Positions 63,901-64,000 of a stretch of DNA of 64,000 nucleotides are shown piece after piece. The notes under the pieces were generated by a model. It was not told the DNA's origin and did no database searches. It worked only from the letters and a program-made list of their open reading frames with translations. Within the stretch, counting starts at the first letter, position 1; the number at the start of each line of letters is the position of its first letter. Both the position numbers and the translations under genes were made by a program. The stretch spans positions 3,560,155 through 3,624,154 of the forward strand of contig WNKI01000003.1 of assembly GCA_015350385.1 (NCBI GenBank), given 5' to 3'. Source of the stretch: Aculops lycopersici (Eukaryota > Arthropoda > Arachnida > Trombidiformes > Eriophyidae).

Positions 63901-64000
63901 CTGGACCTTGGCCAACCAAATTCTGGCATAAAAATCACTTCCGCTTCCCTGAATCTGTTACTATGCAATCGGTACCAAGAAGCAAGCAGATACTTTGATT
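60968..64000. other. Upstream region of Slo2, no supported gene
   Basis: Probably the 5' leader and promoter of Slo2; the frame stays open to 61198 from a TTG but without a Met. GC-rich near 61.6-61.9 kb with GCCGGCCGGCC palindromic runs. An (AG)n run lies at 62965-62982. Open frames at 62151-63542 on the minus strand start at weak codons and match nothing known. Confidence 0.4.

Overview
The window is nuclear DNA of a metazoan, most likely an arthropod. The proteins are plainly animal: Enhancer of zeste, Dishevelled, couch potato/RBPMS, a Slo2/KCNT potassium channel, 7B2, Sec61 gamma and PCI-domain proteins. Splice sites are canonical GT-AG and poly(A) signals are AATAAA. Most genes are intron-free and packed tail to tail, and several conserved proteins are shortened at one end. 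That combination recalls the intron-poor genomes of small acariform (possibly eriophyoid) mites, but the species assignment is inference only. Many of the longest open frames begin at TTG or GTG, so starts were moved to the first plausible ATG or to a splice junction.

Layout. 1-7.4 kb: the 3' end of an unrecognised gene, a spliced Gly/Asn/His-rich secreted (cuticle- or silk-like) gene, and a two-exon small membrane protein. 7.9-22.9 kb is the dense housekeeping block: trypsin-like protease, eIF3m, an N-truncated Rpn7, MRGBP, a C-truncated Dishevelled, NDUFB3, SMPD4, a secreted orphan, Sec61 gamma, a mariner-like MITE, Enhancer of zeste, and a head-to-tail NELF-E/PCC1 pair separated by one base. 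22.9-25.9 kb is non-coding and carries a 511-bp hAT-like MITE. 25.9-28.0 kb is a two-Ig single-pass receptor resembling FGFRL1. 28-37.2 kb is a 9-kb gene-poor tract that probably holds promoters and leaders of the flanking genes. 37.3-38.1 kb is the RRM exon of couch potato. 39.9-49.5 kb holds 7B2, GPD1, NMD3 (tail missing), neutral ceramidase (three exons) and a twist-like bHLH. 50.9-61.0 kb is one seven-exon Slo2/KCNT channel gene that joins in frame into about 2214 residues. 61-64 kb shows no supported gene.

How the genes relate. No single pathway ties the window together. Two genes act in sphingolipid turnover (SMPD4 makes ceramide, neutral ceramidase consumes it). Two are PCI subunits of large complexes (eIF3m, Rpn7) lying tail to tail. 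Two are chromatin factors (E(z), MRGBP). 7B2, couch potato and Slo2 are neuronal or neuroendocrine. No prokaryote-style system, CRISPR array or tRNA/rRNA gene was seen. The most unusual structures are the one-base-spaced PCC1/NELF-E pair, the overlapping stop codons of MRGBP and Dishevelled, the recurring loss of terminal domains, and two intact-looking MITEs with clean target-site duplications.
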